DNA of 64,000 nucleotides from Carnegiea gigantea (Eukaryota; Streptophyta; Magnoliopsida; Caryophyllales; Cactaceae), in NCBI GenBank assembly GCA_029747015.1, contig JAKOGI010002703.1, positions 1 through 64,000 of the forward strand. Direction: 5' to 3'. Under the pieces are notes generated by a model. That model was not told the DNA's origin. It saw only the letters and a list, made by a program, of their open reading frames with translations, and searched no databases. The translations under genes and the position numbers were made by a program. Numbering within the stretch: position 1 is the first letter of the stretch; each line of letters starts with the position of its first letter. Below, in pieces: positions 11,741 to 23,249 of this stretch.

Positions 11741-14101
11741 TGTATAGCTCGTCGTAGAGCTACAAATTTAACTACTAATTTGATTTATAGATAATATTTA
11801 TAGCATAGGAAAGTAGGGATCGATCCCACGAGGAAAGATTATGTCGAAAAGCTAGTTTAATTCTCAATAATTTTACTACTCTAATTTATTGCTTCTTCTC
11901 TTTGTATTTCTAAAATAAATCAAATTTAATAAATAAAAATCTGGAAAAATACTTAATGAGCTCCTAAATATTCTAAATTTAATTTTGGAAATAGAACAAT
12001 AAATAACTATCCTAAATAATCTGGAAAAACAAAAATAGAAATAATAACACAATATTCAACTAAACATTAAAACAAAAAATAACAAGCAGAAAATTAATAT
12101 TAAAAATTACAAAAAGTAATCCAAATTAATATTCTGCAAGTTTATAAATTTATAAATCCAAAATTATATATAATTAAATTCAGAAAAATCAAAACAGAAA
12201 ATTATCTCAAGAAATTGCAAACAGAAAATAAAATCTGAAATTAGAGAAAAATAAATTGAACTAATATAAATATGAAAATAAATAACAAAATTGCCCAGAT
12301 TTTAGGATGTAATTTTCTGGACTTAACAGGACCTAAAAAACATGAAACAAAACTTAAAAATGTAATTTTCAAATTTATTGAAATAAAAACCTGCACATAT
12401 CCAATTCACGAAATAATTCTGAAAAATTATCAAATAATTTTGAAAACTTTTGAAATTAAATAGAGGCAGAATAGGACACTATATAAACCCTAGGATGGAT
12501 TAAAACTTGAAAAAACACAAAACAAACTATTTTAAACCTAATTTCTAACAAACCGGTAATTAAACGACAAAACAGAATATAAACTAAATCTGAAAATTAT
12601 AATCACACTAAAAATCAAAATCTAACTGATCTAATATTATCAGGACACTCCTAAAAGACTACGCTTTTGGGGGGGTAAACAAAATTTATATTAAAGCTAA
12701 TAATTGGAGAATAAAAATTGACAAACTAAACAAATTAATTAAAAGGCAACAAATAATTATCAAAGATACCAAATTTATGAAAAATACTTAGCATAATCTA
12801 TATCCACCATGCAAATTAATATTTATCATCAACACACCAATCGATTTTATTCATGAGTTAGACTGTAAAAAACACCTACCAGCGGATCTTCCCCATTTTT
12901 CCTTGTATTATAGTTTATTTAGGTCCAACCCTAACATAAAACCTACTAATTTTGATACACCAGCGCAAGAATTTAATCAAATTAGAGCATTACTTATTAG
13001 AAAAACATTATCGCACGCCTTGTAACCAATTTACCAGCAAATTGATTTAACAAAGATCTATAACGATCATCTAATTAAAAGAGATGGGTTTGAGCTATCC
13101 ATGATTAATTAGGGTGATGCTAATACCTAAAAGACTATAACTTTTACGTATTAAAGCCTTTCAAACTATTATATGAATTTATATTAAATGAACTAGCATA
13201 CATTCTAATTAATATAACACGAATATCAAGAACGATAAATGTTAATCGCTATAGATTCATGAATAAAAATCAATAGACAACAATAAAGCATAAAACTTGT
13301 TTCAAAATAATTAATTTAGCATGGTTTCAAATAGATTATACTAAGTACAAGGAAATTAGTCACGCATATTATAAATAAAATCACAGTAACTAGCTAAAGA
13401 GTTCATGTTTACACTAAACTAAACACCCAAAAAAAAAATGGAAAATGAAGCAACACTATTTTGGCCAGGAGATCAAGGTAGGCGTGATGTTGATCGATGA
13501 TGATTATTATGATATGTGGAGTTTGGTGTGATGATTAGGCTAGGATGATATGTGATTAGGTTAGGAGGATATTCTATGTTGGCGTGAGATGCTGTGATGA
13601 TGATATGTGAAGATAGATTATGATACATGAGGGTGAGGCGTCTGATGAGGGTTGGCGTGAATGCATGTAGGGTTTTTCTAGATGAAAGGTGAGAAGAGGA
13701 TCATAGAGAGGGGGAGGCGTGGGGTGTAGGTTGTGAGGAGAAGAGGTGTTGGTTTTTATAACATTATTCTACTAGGGTGTTTTTTCTTGTTTTCTCTTTG
13801 GACTTCTTCTCTTCCAAGTCTTCTAACCCCTCTTTAATTAGGAGTAGTAATCCAAGCCCAAATAAATTCTTATGAGAATATTATTTTTCATAACTCATTA
13901 TTTTTTTTGGGACCGACTTGATAAATTTGCTTGTAAAATCTTTCAGTAAATAAAACCCGATCTTTAACGTCTTCTCTTCTCTTCTTCATTTTATTAACGC
14001 TTAACCTGAAAAATATATAAATAAAGTAAATTAGACGAAATAATATATATATAATATAATCAAAATAATTATTAAAACAATGCATGATTTACGACTTAAC
14101 A
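11741..14101 (-). repeat. Element H 5' LTR
   Basis: A 2361-bp LTR, minus sense TGTTAAGTCG...TATACA. It is AT-rich. Near the primer site it has an inverted repeat TAGCTC-GTCGTA-GAGCTA (11745-11762) and the palindrome GGGATCGATCCC (11816-11827) followed by CACGAGGA, a motif often seen in Athila/Tat LTRs. Positions 13480-13760 are G/T-rich with repeated GATGATATGTG-like words. No second copy is in the window. Several short open frames here are chance. Confidence 0.85.
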
Positions 14102-14984
14102 CTCTCCTTAGGCGATTTCTAGGATTTTGTTAGGGGATTTTTCTCAGTACTTTGGGATTGAATTGGTAGCACTGAAGATCATTCTATTTTTTCTCGTACG
14201 ATTAATTTAAGTTTGTTCTCTTAATTCTTTCTTCTCTCATCTTTGTTATTCTAGGGTTTCGCATTTATCATGTTTATTGAATTGGATTTTGCGATTGTTG
14301 TGATCAGTATGATTCTAGGCTAAATCTCCCAACTTAGGTTGGGATTTACGTCATTCATGTTTAATTGAATCATGATTTAGCCTCAAACCCTTACTTCTCC
14401 CATGTTTGTGTCTACGATTTCTACTATGCGCAGCACGTGTTCGATAAATTGCTCGAAAGAGCTTTCATCCATTTTTATTCAGGTTTAGGGGAGCGTTAAG
14501 AGACGAAACCCTTACCTAACATGGCTCTGTAGACAATTAGAATTTTGATATAAAAATAATTAAAGTTCTAATTGGGATTAGAGATTGTAGACCTTGTAAT
14601 TCTCTAATTTTTAGTCCTATAAGAATAGGTGACTACAGTTTTAGGATTAGTCTTCGATCCTTGAGAGAGGGAGGGGATGGACCTAATTGACAATGTATTC
14701 ACTCATAATCCATGCTTGGGTTTGTCTAATGGGGTTATTAATTGATTCACTAGAATAATCGTGTTATTAATTCCAACCTAGGTGTTTTACTATTCTGCTT
14801 TCTTATTCAATCTCTTAGTTGTTATCCTGTCATTAGTTAGTATTTCAATCTCCAATATCGAATTGCCTAGATTGAGTAGATTGATTATTTCTCGTAGTTG
14901 AAAGCAAGTTCCCCGTGGATACAACTCGTATTTGTCGGTTGTTAGCTACAGCTACGTCGTGCATTTACTGTATTTCAAACAACA
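14102..14984 (+). repeat. Element F 5' LTR, truncated by element H
   Basis: Matches 61235-61449 of the 3' LTR (for example ...TTAGGCRATTTCTAGG...GATTCTAGGCTAAATCT). It ends ...CAAACAACA before the primer site. The missing 5' part lies beyond element H, outside the window. Confidence 0.85.
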
Positions 14985-14989
14985 AGTTT

Positions 14990-15007
14990 TTGTGTCGTTG
15001 CCAAGGA
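14990..15007 (+). promoter_or_regulatory. Element F primer-binding site, decayed
   Basis: TTGTGTCGTTGCCAAGGA against the canonical TGGCGCCGTTGCCGGGGA. Two of the five differences are C-to-T and two G-to-A, as expected from methylated-cytosine decay. Confidence 0.75.
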
Positions 15008-15102
15008 ACTTGTTTCTTTCAATACTAGAACCGATTAAAATACTCTAGACTAGGTTTTCATTTTTCTTTTTTCTTTTTATGGTTTGTAGCTCTTCTTAAT
15101 TC

Positions 15103-16830
15103 TTGCTGGACACTGTTTATGCTAGGGTAGGGCTGTTTTGTATACAAAGGAGGAGCCAAGGGATTCAAAACCTTGTTTCATTCAATTCTGAAATCGAAGC
15201 AACTGCTCGAAAGCGAGGTGAAGAAGTAAGAAGAAATAAGAGAGCAGTAGTAGAGATGGCATGGCACATAATTTCGAAACGTCAGGCATCTTATCTTCTA
15301 TAGTGAGCCCAACGGGTGAGTCACATAATTTCAAACTCTGACCAGCCCTGATCTCTTTGGTAGAGAAAGACCAGTTCGATGGTCACCCTTCTGAGAACCT
15401 GAACATGCACCTTCACAACTTCCTTGCAAGGTGTGACACCATCAAGGTGAATCTACCAATGCAATCCAAATAAGGCTTTTCCCATTCTCATTGAGGGATA
15501 GAGCTAGTGACTGACTACAGAATGAGGAGCCCAACTCATTCACTACGTAGAAAGCCCTTTCCAAAGCCTTCCTTAGCAAATATATCCCACTAGGGAAGGC
15601 TGCAAAGCTGAGGACGGATATCACCTCTTTTGCTCAACGAGATGGGGAGTCCTTATATGAAGCATGGAAAAGATTTAAAGACCTACCGCTTAGTATCCTC
15701 ATCATGGTGTTCCTAACTAGTTTCGAGTCCATACATTCTATAATGGACTAGAACGGTCAGTGAAGATCTCTGTTGACGCTGCAATAGGAGGTGCTTTAAT
15801 GGAAAGTCTATTGATGTAGCAAAGGCTTTGTTGTAAGAGATGGCTTCCAACAACTATCACTGGTCCAGTGAGAGAGTCATCCTGAAGAGAGGCAATCACA
15901 GGTATGAGGTAGATGTAGTGACATTGCTGGCCAGCAGGGTGGATACACTAGCACAGAGGCTTGACAGAGTTGGTACTTCCCCTGCTTCAGGCGGTTTTTC
16001 TTTGAGTCCATCAATCGGGGTTTATGCTGTTTGTGAGACCTGCGTTGTGCAAAGGCACGCATCTGTTGAGTGCTATAATTATTCCCTTTCCATTGAGCAC
16101 GCTAATGCCATACATGCTTTCAATCCATCACCACCGCAGAACAATCCATAACCCAATGTGCATAATTTTGGCTGAAAGAGCTATTCTAACCCCCCTTATA
16201 GGAACCACAACCCTCAACCTTAGAGTGGTATACAGCCACCTGGGTTCTAGTATAGAGCTCCCTATAACCTACGTCCTCAACCCTCGCAGCCAACGTCTAG
16301 TTTGGAGAATCTTATGGAGCATTCCATTCAGACCTAAACTAAGACTAATGATACCCTTAGTGAGTCCATTAATCAGCTAACCTCCAAGTTCAACGCTATG
16401 GCTTCACATCAGAGGGCAACGGACGCTCAGATTGCATAAGTAACTCAGCAAGTCAGCAGTCTATCCAGGCCTCAGGAACAACTATAAGCCCTGCCAAAAC
16501 TAACCACAACAGTCATACAATGCCATTTCTGTGATGGAAGAGGGGTTAGATGGGATCCTCGTATGGTTCTCCAGGAAATAGTTTCAGTTCCTGAATCTGT
16601 AGGAATAGAGTGGAGGAAGGAAGAAGAGAGTTTGAGCTCTAATGGGAAGATTAGTCGTTCGCCTCTAGTTTGCCCCCATCAGCAGCTTGTACCTTTCCTT
16701 TAGAGGGTGGCATGATCCAAACTATCCAAGCTTGAACCTAGATTCGTGCAATTCCTAGATGTTTTGAAGAGGATATATGTCAGTGTTCCTTTCTTGGAGG
16801 CTCTCAAGGAAACATCCACCTATCTAAAAT
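15103..16830 (+). pseudogene. Element F gag remnant
   Basis: Broken by many stops and frame changes, but Athila Gag landmarks are readable in order: LARCDTIKVN (about 15430), a MASNNYHWSSER segment at 15840 that runs into EVDVVTLLASRVDTLAQRLD, and a zinc-knuckle-like CETCVVQRHASVEC. After that come AIHAFNPSPPQNNP and, in another frame, the asparagine-rich linker. Gag would form the particle core. Frameshifts at about 16150 and several nonsense codons make it non-functional. An open frame at 16024-16380 in another phase is a shadow. Confidence 0.75.
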
Positions 16831-16834
16831 TTTT

Positions 16835-17470
16835 GTGAGAGCTTCTTTCCAAGAAAGGAGAGCCTGGGGAAGTTCAGTGGCTCCTATTGGAGAAGCTTGC
16901 AGCACGATTTTACAAAGACGGCCACTATCAATGCTGCAGGATCTTGGTAGCTTCTCCATCCCATGCTGTATAGGGAATAGACAGATTGAGAGAGCCCTCT
17001 GTAATTTGGGAGCCAGTGTGGGCCTACTACCTCTCTCTCTCTCTGTGCAAGACACTGAAATTGCTGCATCTATATTTATTCACCTAGCAGATTGCTCCAC
17101 TAGGCAATCTATAGGTATTCTGGATGATGTTCCAGTTCAGGTGGGTAAGTTTGTCATCTCCTCTGATTTCATTAATCTCAACATGGATAAGAACTACTAG
17201 GTTGCCCTGATCCTATGGAGGCCATTCCTTGCTACTGCGGGAGCCGTGATCAATGTGCAGGCAGACACCACGTCATTCCACTTGTGTGAGGAAAAGGTTA
17301 ATTTCTGTTTCCCTTCACCAACACCATCTTCAATTCCTAGTGGCCACCCAGATCCTGCAGTCCCTATTCTCTCTACCCTTCCTATAGTTGTTTCTGGAGT
17401 CGAGGTGACTGATGGGAATAGAGGACCTCATATTAGATCACTCCTATCTACCTCCGCCGATCATTGCTAG
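16835..17470 (+). pseudogene. Element F aspartic protease remnant
   Basis: A frame from about 16835 carries SFSIPCCIGN, the active-site block NLGASVGLLPLS (the aspartate of DLGAS is replaced by N, so the catalytic residue is lost) and SIGILDDVPVQVGKFVI. After a stop at about 17198 it continues with the LGRPFL-like WRPFLATAGAVINVQAD. It is followed not by RT but, 135 bp on, by the conserved box at 17605. So F is a gag-protease element without polymerase or integrase. Confidence 0.8.
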
Positions 17471-17604
17471 TTTGGGAGGGACTACTTTCTGCCCTGGGGA
17501 GGTAGTGGACCCTATACCACCATTCCATATCTCTACCAGTCCACCTCCTTTGTCACTATCTTCTATCGTTTAGAGGTAAGGGTTAAGTTAAGGATCTAAA
17601 ACAA

Positions 17605-17628
17605 GCGCTTCTTGGGAGGCAACCCAAG
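17605..17628 (+). other. Conserved Athila box GCGCTTCTTGGGAGGCAACCCAAG-type
   Basis: Contains GCGCTTCTTGG followed by GAGGCAACCCAAG. The same box occurs in element E (25159-25182, minus). In Athila-type elements I know it as lying after the pol genes; here it directly follows protease. Confidence 0.65.
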
Positions 17629-17738
17629 TGTTTCATTTTTTTTCCTCAAAAAAAAAAAGATGCCATTCTTTTTCCCCCTTCCCCCATTTCTCCCTTATCC
17701 TATCAGTCTTTCTTGCCTTACTACTTTGTGTGTTCTTT

Positions 17739-17775
17739 CATTGAAGACAATTAAAGTCTTAAGTATGGGAAAGTG
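17739..17775 (+). other. First polypurine-like tract of element F
   Basis: GAAGACAATTAAAGTCTTAAGTATGGG resembles the real tract before the 3' LTR (GAGGACA...AAGCATGGGGGAGT). It lies about 2.35 kb upstream of it. Confidence 0.5.
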
Positions 17776-17779
17776 AGCT

Positions 17780-18995
17780 TGTAGCTTAATGGGTCAATTT
17801 GTGGATGATGGGGTATGAGTTGAACAACATCTCTTGCATTTGCATCATATAGATAGCACTTCACGTAGTTTAATTGGCTGTTTCTATATTTTTCTTCATT
17901 TAATAGAGTATGTAGTTTAAAGCATATAGGTTAAATTTTGCATCCCAAGAAGAGAAATGATCAAGTTGGGCATTCATAAGTTTTTTAGGTACTACTTCTT
18001 ACCCTTCTCTTCATTACCCTCTATATGTTTTACTGCTTTCTTAGTTAGTTTTATTGCTTCTAAAAACAAATTGAATAAAAGTTTCTGAAAACCCCTCTTA
18101 TAATAAGAATATAAGGGCTGATGATCGATCGATTATGTTGTGTGGCCTGTCCTAGTATGAGTTTTGTGAAACTATGTTTGACATTGCCATCTATAGTTCC
18201 TCTACCCTATATTGCATGCAAATTGCCCTTGAGATTCATGTGGTTTGACTTGATTGACTTTGAGAAGTTGGACATATCTTGGAGTAAGTTGCTTGACTGT
18301 GGTAGGTTTACCTGTGAGATCTTTGAGCCTAATGACTATTCCTTACATATAGTCTCATACTTTCTTTCATGTGTGACTCCTCCTTATAGCTCATTGGCTG
18401 AATTTATGGATGATGGGGTATGATTTGAACAACATCTCTTGTATTTGCATCATATAGATAGCATTTCATGTAGTTTAATTGGCTGTTTCTACATTTTTCT
18501 TCATTTAATAGATCATGTAGTTTAGAGCATGTAGGTTAAATTTTGCATCGTAAGTTGAGAAATGATCGAGTTGAGCATTCATAAATTTTTCAGGTACTAG
18601 TTCTTACGCTTCTCTTCATTATCCTTTATATGTTTTATTACTTTCTTAGTTAGTTTTATTGCTTTTGAAAACAAATTGAATAAAAGTTTGTGAAAACCCC
18701 TTTTATTACGAGAACACAAGGGGTGATGATCAATCGATCATCTCGATCGTGTGTTGAAGTATGGCCTGTCCTAGTGTGAGTTTTGTGAAACTATGTTTGA
18801 CATTGCCATTTATAGTTCCTCTTATGTTGCATGCAAATTGCCCTTGAGATTCACATAGTTTGACTTGATTGACTTTGATAAGTGGGACATATCTTGGAGG
18901 AAGTTGCTTGACTATGGTAGGTTTACCTGTGAGATCTTTAAGCCTAATGACTATTCATTACATATAGTCTTATACTTTCTTTCATGAGTGACTTC
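17780..18995 (+). repeat. Tandem duplication, two units of about 605 bp
   Basis: The unit from about 17780-18384 recurs at about 18385-18995 with a 605-bp offset. For example, GGATGATGGGGTATG is at 17803 and 18408, and both carry GTGACTCCTCC/GTGACTTCTCC at the end. The copies differ at many positions, so the duplication is old. It is non-coding tail DNA of F. A 100-codon frame at 18121-18423 spans the copy junction and is not conserved in the second copy. Confidence 0.85.
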
Positions 18996-20108
18996 TCCAT
19001 AACGCATCTTTAGAACTTGGTCTTGTTCTCTTTAAGATCACATTTAGCATTTGCATATGTTGACATAACTGAGGCAATCTTTGTTTCATATAGCCACATA
19101 AGCCAAAAAGCCACTCATTGATGTGTACTACCCCTTTTGCTAGCCCTTTGCGCCTTCTTCCTGTTTTTGTTATTGCATCCTATCCACTAAACACTGGGTC
19201 TATGCACATTCTATATACCCTTGTCAAGGTCTAGCAGAGCAACGCTTTCATATTTTAGTTAGTTATGCTTGGGAAGTTGATCCACCTTGGATACCATATC
19301 GGTAACTTATTTTGGAGGAATCGCGAATTGATTTTGTGTTTCTAATGCTATCCACATGTATCTATTTTTTTTTTTTTTTTGGTTCTCAATGAAAAGCAAA
19401 AAATAATAAAGAGGAAAAAAGGGTAAAAAGAGAGAAAAAGAAAAGAAAAGAAAGAAATGGAAAAGTTGTGAATAAAGTGGTTAGCATAGGACTATTGCAC
19501 TAAGCTTGTTTGATTCCTTCTTGAGGTTTTTATGGGATTTGGTGCTCAATTTGCAATTATAGTGTGAAGATATTATCTTGTCATTGGTTGTGGAAGTGCT
19601 CTTGCTCCCTAACCTTTTGACTAGTAGCTCCATTTCTCCTAAATTATTCCACTTCTTACCCTTAATCTTAGCCCCATTGCATCCTCTTTGCAAGTTCTCA
19701 TGATTGATATATTTGAGAACTCTACCAAGCATATAGTAGTTTGCCTGATTGGATGGCATATTGACCGCATCCTTGTTACGTATTCCAAATACATTGAGAT
19801 GAGTGTTTCACTTTGGCCTAAAGTGAGGTCCTGCCGGCGTTGCTTACTCACCATTTATTGAGGAAAGTCTTGTCTTAATATGTGCTTTAATATTGGAATG
19901 TTTGATGTGTTGCATTTGGATTGGGTGATTTATGGATGGTAGTGCATGTGTTTTATTGCAAATGTTTTTCACACTTAGCTTGGCCGCCTCTAATGCATGA
20001 TTTAGCTTGATTTGTTAATTTGTCATCCCTTCCCTGAGGAGGAGCATGGCTAGAGGTTTCTCCCCCTATTTGGTCTTTCAAGAGCTAGTCTTGCTGGAGG
20101 ACAAAAAA
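18996..20108 (+). other. Non-coding 3' tail of element F
   Basis: No gene seen. It contains a T-run at about 19367-19380, an A/G-rich stretch (19382-19460) and two short minus-strand frames (19481-19759, 19639-19854) with no recognisable family. It is the non-coding region typical of Athila elements before the polypurine tract. Confidence 0.6.
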
Positions 20109-20127
20109 AAGATAAGCATGGGGGAGT
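20109..20127 (+). promoter_or_regulatory. Element F polypurine tract
   Basis: AGATAAGCATGGGGGAGT immediately before TGATAAA, the start of the F 3' LTR. Confidence 0.8.
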
Positions 20128-20129
20128 TG

Positions 20130-20134
20130 ATAAA
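20130..20134. repeat. TSD of element E, left copy (ATAAA)
   Basis: Identical to 60593-60597 and flanks both ends of E exactly. Confidence 0.9.
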
Positions 20135-21410
20135 TGATCAACTAACATTGCAAGCACACGAGTAGCCGTAGTATAGATAAAGATATTGTTCCTTAGGGAC
20201 TAATGTAACTTACTGAGTCTTACTTGTCAGAATGTACTAAGCAAAATTCTAATTCAATTGGTTTTGATTTAACTACTTCTAATTCACTATTCTGAATTAG
20301 TCAAAGAGAAAATATGTCTAGGAATTCGTAGTTATGAAAGAGTATTGGATCAAAACAACAATCATGTGCTTTTCTCTAATCGATTAATCTCGAGGAATTG
20401 CAATCTATCCAGAAATTTGATCTATTCTTTCGAAATCAATTAAATTTGCCTAAACTAAGCAAAAGTCATTCTTTCAAATTAATTTGCTTTAATTCAAGTT
20501 AAATATATTCCTTTGCTCGCTAGTCCTCCTAACATGCAAATCTCTCTTTCGAGATGACTCCACGTTAGGTTTAATCAAGCAGTCCAACAACCAAATGTCA
20601 CCTTTCAGTTTTTCATTCATTTGTTTCAAGTGAGCAAGCGAACTTTGGCCAAAAATCTACTCACAACATGAATAACACTTGATAAACGAAATCAAACCAA
20701 TCATGAAATAAGCACAATTCTTTAAATTAAAACACGATCCAACAACACTTCCATAAACCACTAAATCCCTAGACAAAAAAAAACTACTTAGACATGATTA
20801 AGAAATAAACAAAACTAACCAACAATCCTGCGAAATTTAAGAGAAAGGCTTGACTGAGATGCCTTCAACCAAGGGCTTCAAACAGCATCGAAAACCAAAC
20901 ACATACACTCAAGATTTCTCACCAGAACTAAAAATCAAACTAGAAACAACAAAATTTAAGAAAGAAAGAAACGAGGCTAAAACACTAATCTATACTTTTG
21001 TATTGCACTAGGAATTTTCTTTTCATTACTGCAGGACGAAGCTATTTATAGAGGAGCTCAATTGATCTCAGCCACACAGCCGAAGGAAGACGAAGAGGTA
21101 GCAGTTACAGGCTCACCACGGTCTATGGCAGGTACCATGGTCCAACCGTGATCTGGGCTGAAATTGAATTTCTGCTCTTTTCTTGCTCCACGAGCGTAGC
21201 AACTCATGGGTGTCCGTGGGGGAGGTCAAAATACATCTATTTGTAGTCAAATGCGGGGTAAAAAGACTAAAAGTCCTGCAAAACACATAAAACAACTATA
21301 CCCAAGCATAAATCGAGAATAGCAGTGTAAATAATAACATTAAGCGCATAATTCTCCTAAAAATTGACACAAAATAGCCTTAAAATGATATATAAATTAA
21401 GCACTTATCA
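20135..21410 (-). repeat. Element E 3' LTR
   Basis: A 1276-bp LTR, minus sense TGATAAGTGCTTAAT...GATCA, matching 59314-60592 with scattered differences. It contains a cluster of nested inverted repeats around 21115-21160 (CACGGTCTATGG, GGTACC, CCAACCGTG). Confidence 0.93.
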
Positions 21411-21440
21411 AATTCTCCCATGCTTAAACTGTTGTTTGTC
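21411..21440 (-). promoter_or_regulatory. Element E polypurine tract
   Basis: Minus sense GAAGACAAACAACAG followed by TTTAAGCATGGGAGAATT, abutting LTR start TGATAAG. Confidence 0.8.
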
Positions 21441-23249
21441 TTCAAGCAAATGCAAAAACCAAAAATTTGCACAACCTCCTCAGGATATGCATAGGTACAT
21501 TCAAACGGCAAAGCTGATCCAAAGGTAGCCCAAAAAGATGTAAAAATCATTAACAAATAGAATAGGGAATGAAATTTGTGAAACCTTTTGATAGACCACA
21601 ATGTCAAACCCAAATCAATCTCCCCCAAATCGTCAAATACAATAATTCAATCATATGAGACAAGTAAGGCTAGCAAGGCCAGTAGAACCTCACTATAGTT
21701 ATGTAGCTCTCGTAACTTATGTGTTTATAATAATAAAGGTTCTCTCAATTCTCGTTCCTTAGACTCAAATCTATTATAAGCTTGACAAGATTCTCAAATT
21801 CGCGACCACTAAAATGCAAACACACTAGACAATCATGAGGACTTTTCATAGGGATGTAATGGGGCTATGGGTAAAGGTAAGAGGGGAACAAATATTTTAG
21901 AAATGAGGAGCTAGAAGCCAAAGACTAAGAGCTAAACAATTCCAATGCATCATACTATATCCTTCTTAAACCATATCAATTCTTAATGAAACACATCCCT
22001 AATTGAAAAGAGAAAGAGACAAAAATCACAAATATGTTACAATCCCACCAAGGCTAACACTTTCTTTTTGATTTTTTTTCTGTTTTTTTTTTCCCTCTTT
22101 TCATCATGATCCTTTTTTTTTTTTTTTTTTCCTTTTCAAAAAAAGATAGCTAAGTGGAGATCCATAACGAACTTTAAATTTCAAATCTTCTCCAAACTTT
22201 GTACAATAAAATAAGGGATTTATCAAGATCTCACATCCCTTTACCAAACAGCCAAAATTTACTAAAAGATAACAATCCACCTTACTAAGGCCCTATTATA
22301 CTTGATCCAAAAGAATGAAACACTCCTCTAGTCTTGACTTAATGGTACAAGAAGTATTTGGCCATGGGCTATAACAGGAGGTTTAAATCAAGAAAAACAG
22401 ATATAGGGTCAAAGGGGCTAGCAAGGATACAATACACAACAAAGGTGGCTATTTAGCCGTGGGGTTTCAACAAATCAAAGAAAAGCCTATCTCAATCATA
22501 TTGTCTAAATGCACATGCAAAATGTGATCTTGAATGAGAATCAAAGCAAGTTCCAGAGAAATGATGGCAAGGAAGAGTCACACATGAAAGAAAATATAAG
22601 ACTAAAAATGATGAATGGCCTCCAAAATCTCAAAATCTCATAGGACATCTACCATGGTCAAAACTAGCTCACTAGTAAACATATGCTAAAATCATGTAAA
22701 GACTCATGGGGTAAATCAACTCATATCCAACATGTGGTCAAAACATGGAGATCATTTCGAAAACTCATGCGCAAACATTTTATGCATAATTTGGGCGAAT
22801 GAAAGGATCAAACTAAACCATAGAAATCTACCAAATCTATGAAGATCATTATTGGAGGATTTTTTTTTCTTTTTTTTAATTTTTGTTTTGTGTTTTTTTT
22901 TTTTGGGGTTTTTTGCATGATCCTAATAACGATGCAAACTAACATACAAAGAAACTAATAAAAGAAAGGAAGTAAAATGTAACCTAGAATGAAAAGAAAA
23001 CTAAATGCATTACTGAACAAAACTAAAACCAAAAAACTACAAAAACTACCACTAACTACACATACAAAGCACAATCACACCAAACCTAAAATAGGCATCA
23101 GACACCAAATAGAATAACTAACTAACTCCCCCATGCTTGAATCACACATTGCCCTCAATGTGGGCGCAGAATAGAAAAAGGGAAGGGGAGTAGCACACAA
23201 CAATTAGGAAGGAGGTGGTGGTGGGGGAAGGGGTGGTTGGCCGCAGGAG
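21441..23249 (-). other. Non-coding 3' tail of element E
   Basis: About 1.8 kb without a credible gene. T-rich runs occur at 22064-22140 and 22859-22915. A second polypurine-like box lies at 23124-23165 (minus GAGGGCAATGTGTGATTC then AAGCATGGGGGAGTTAG), just after the end of ORF-1 and about 1.7 kb from the functional tract. Confidence 0.65.

Larger units (their letters stand above)
8579..14101 (-). mobile_element. Element H: Athila-type retrotransposon, 5' half
   Basis: The minus-strand 5' LTR (11741-14101), the tRNA-Asp-like primer site and gag-protease-RT are present. The element is cut at 8578 by element A inside RT, so its RT remainder, RNase H, integrase and 3' LTR would lie left of the window. 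It is inserted into the 5' LTR of element F at 14101/14102, so its TSD begins CTCTC at 14102. Confidence 0.88.
14102..20134 (+). mobile_element. Element F, left part: degenerate Athila-type retrotransposon
   Basis: Plus-strand element, the oldest layer in the nest. The left part has the 3' portion of its 5' LTR, a decayed primer site, gag and protease remnants, a long non-coding tail and the polypurine tract with the first 7 bp of the 3' LTR. Element E then interrupts it (TSD ATAAA, 20130-20134 and 60593-60597); the 3' LTR resumes at 60598. RT, RNase H and integrase are absent. Confidence 0.85.

Noticed and set aside
22064..22140. T-rich runs in E as poly(A) tails of an antisense LINE or SINE
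   Set aside because: No TSDs, no RNA polymerase III boxes and no LINE coding; ordinary low-complexity tail of an Athila element.
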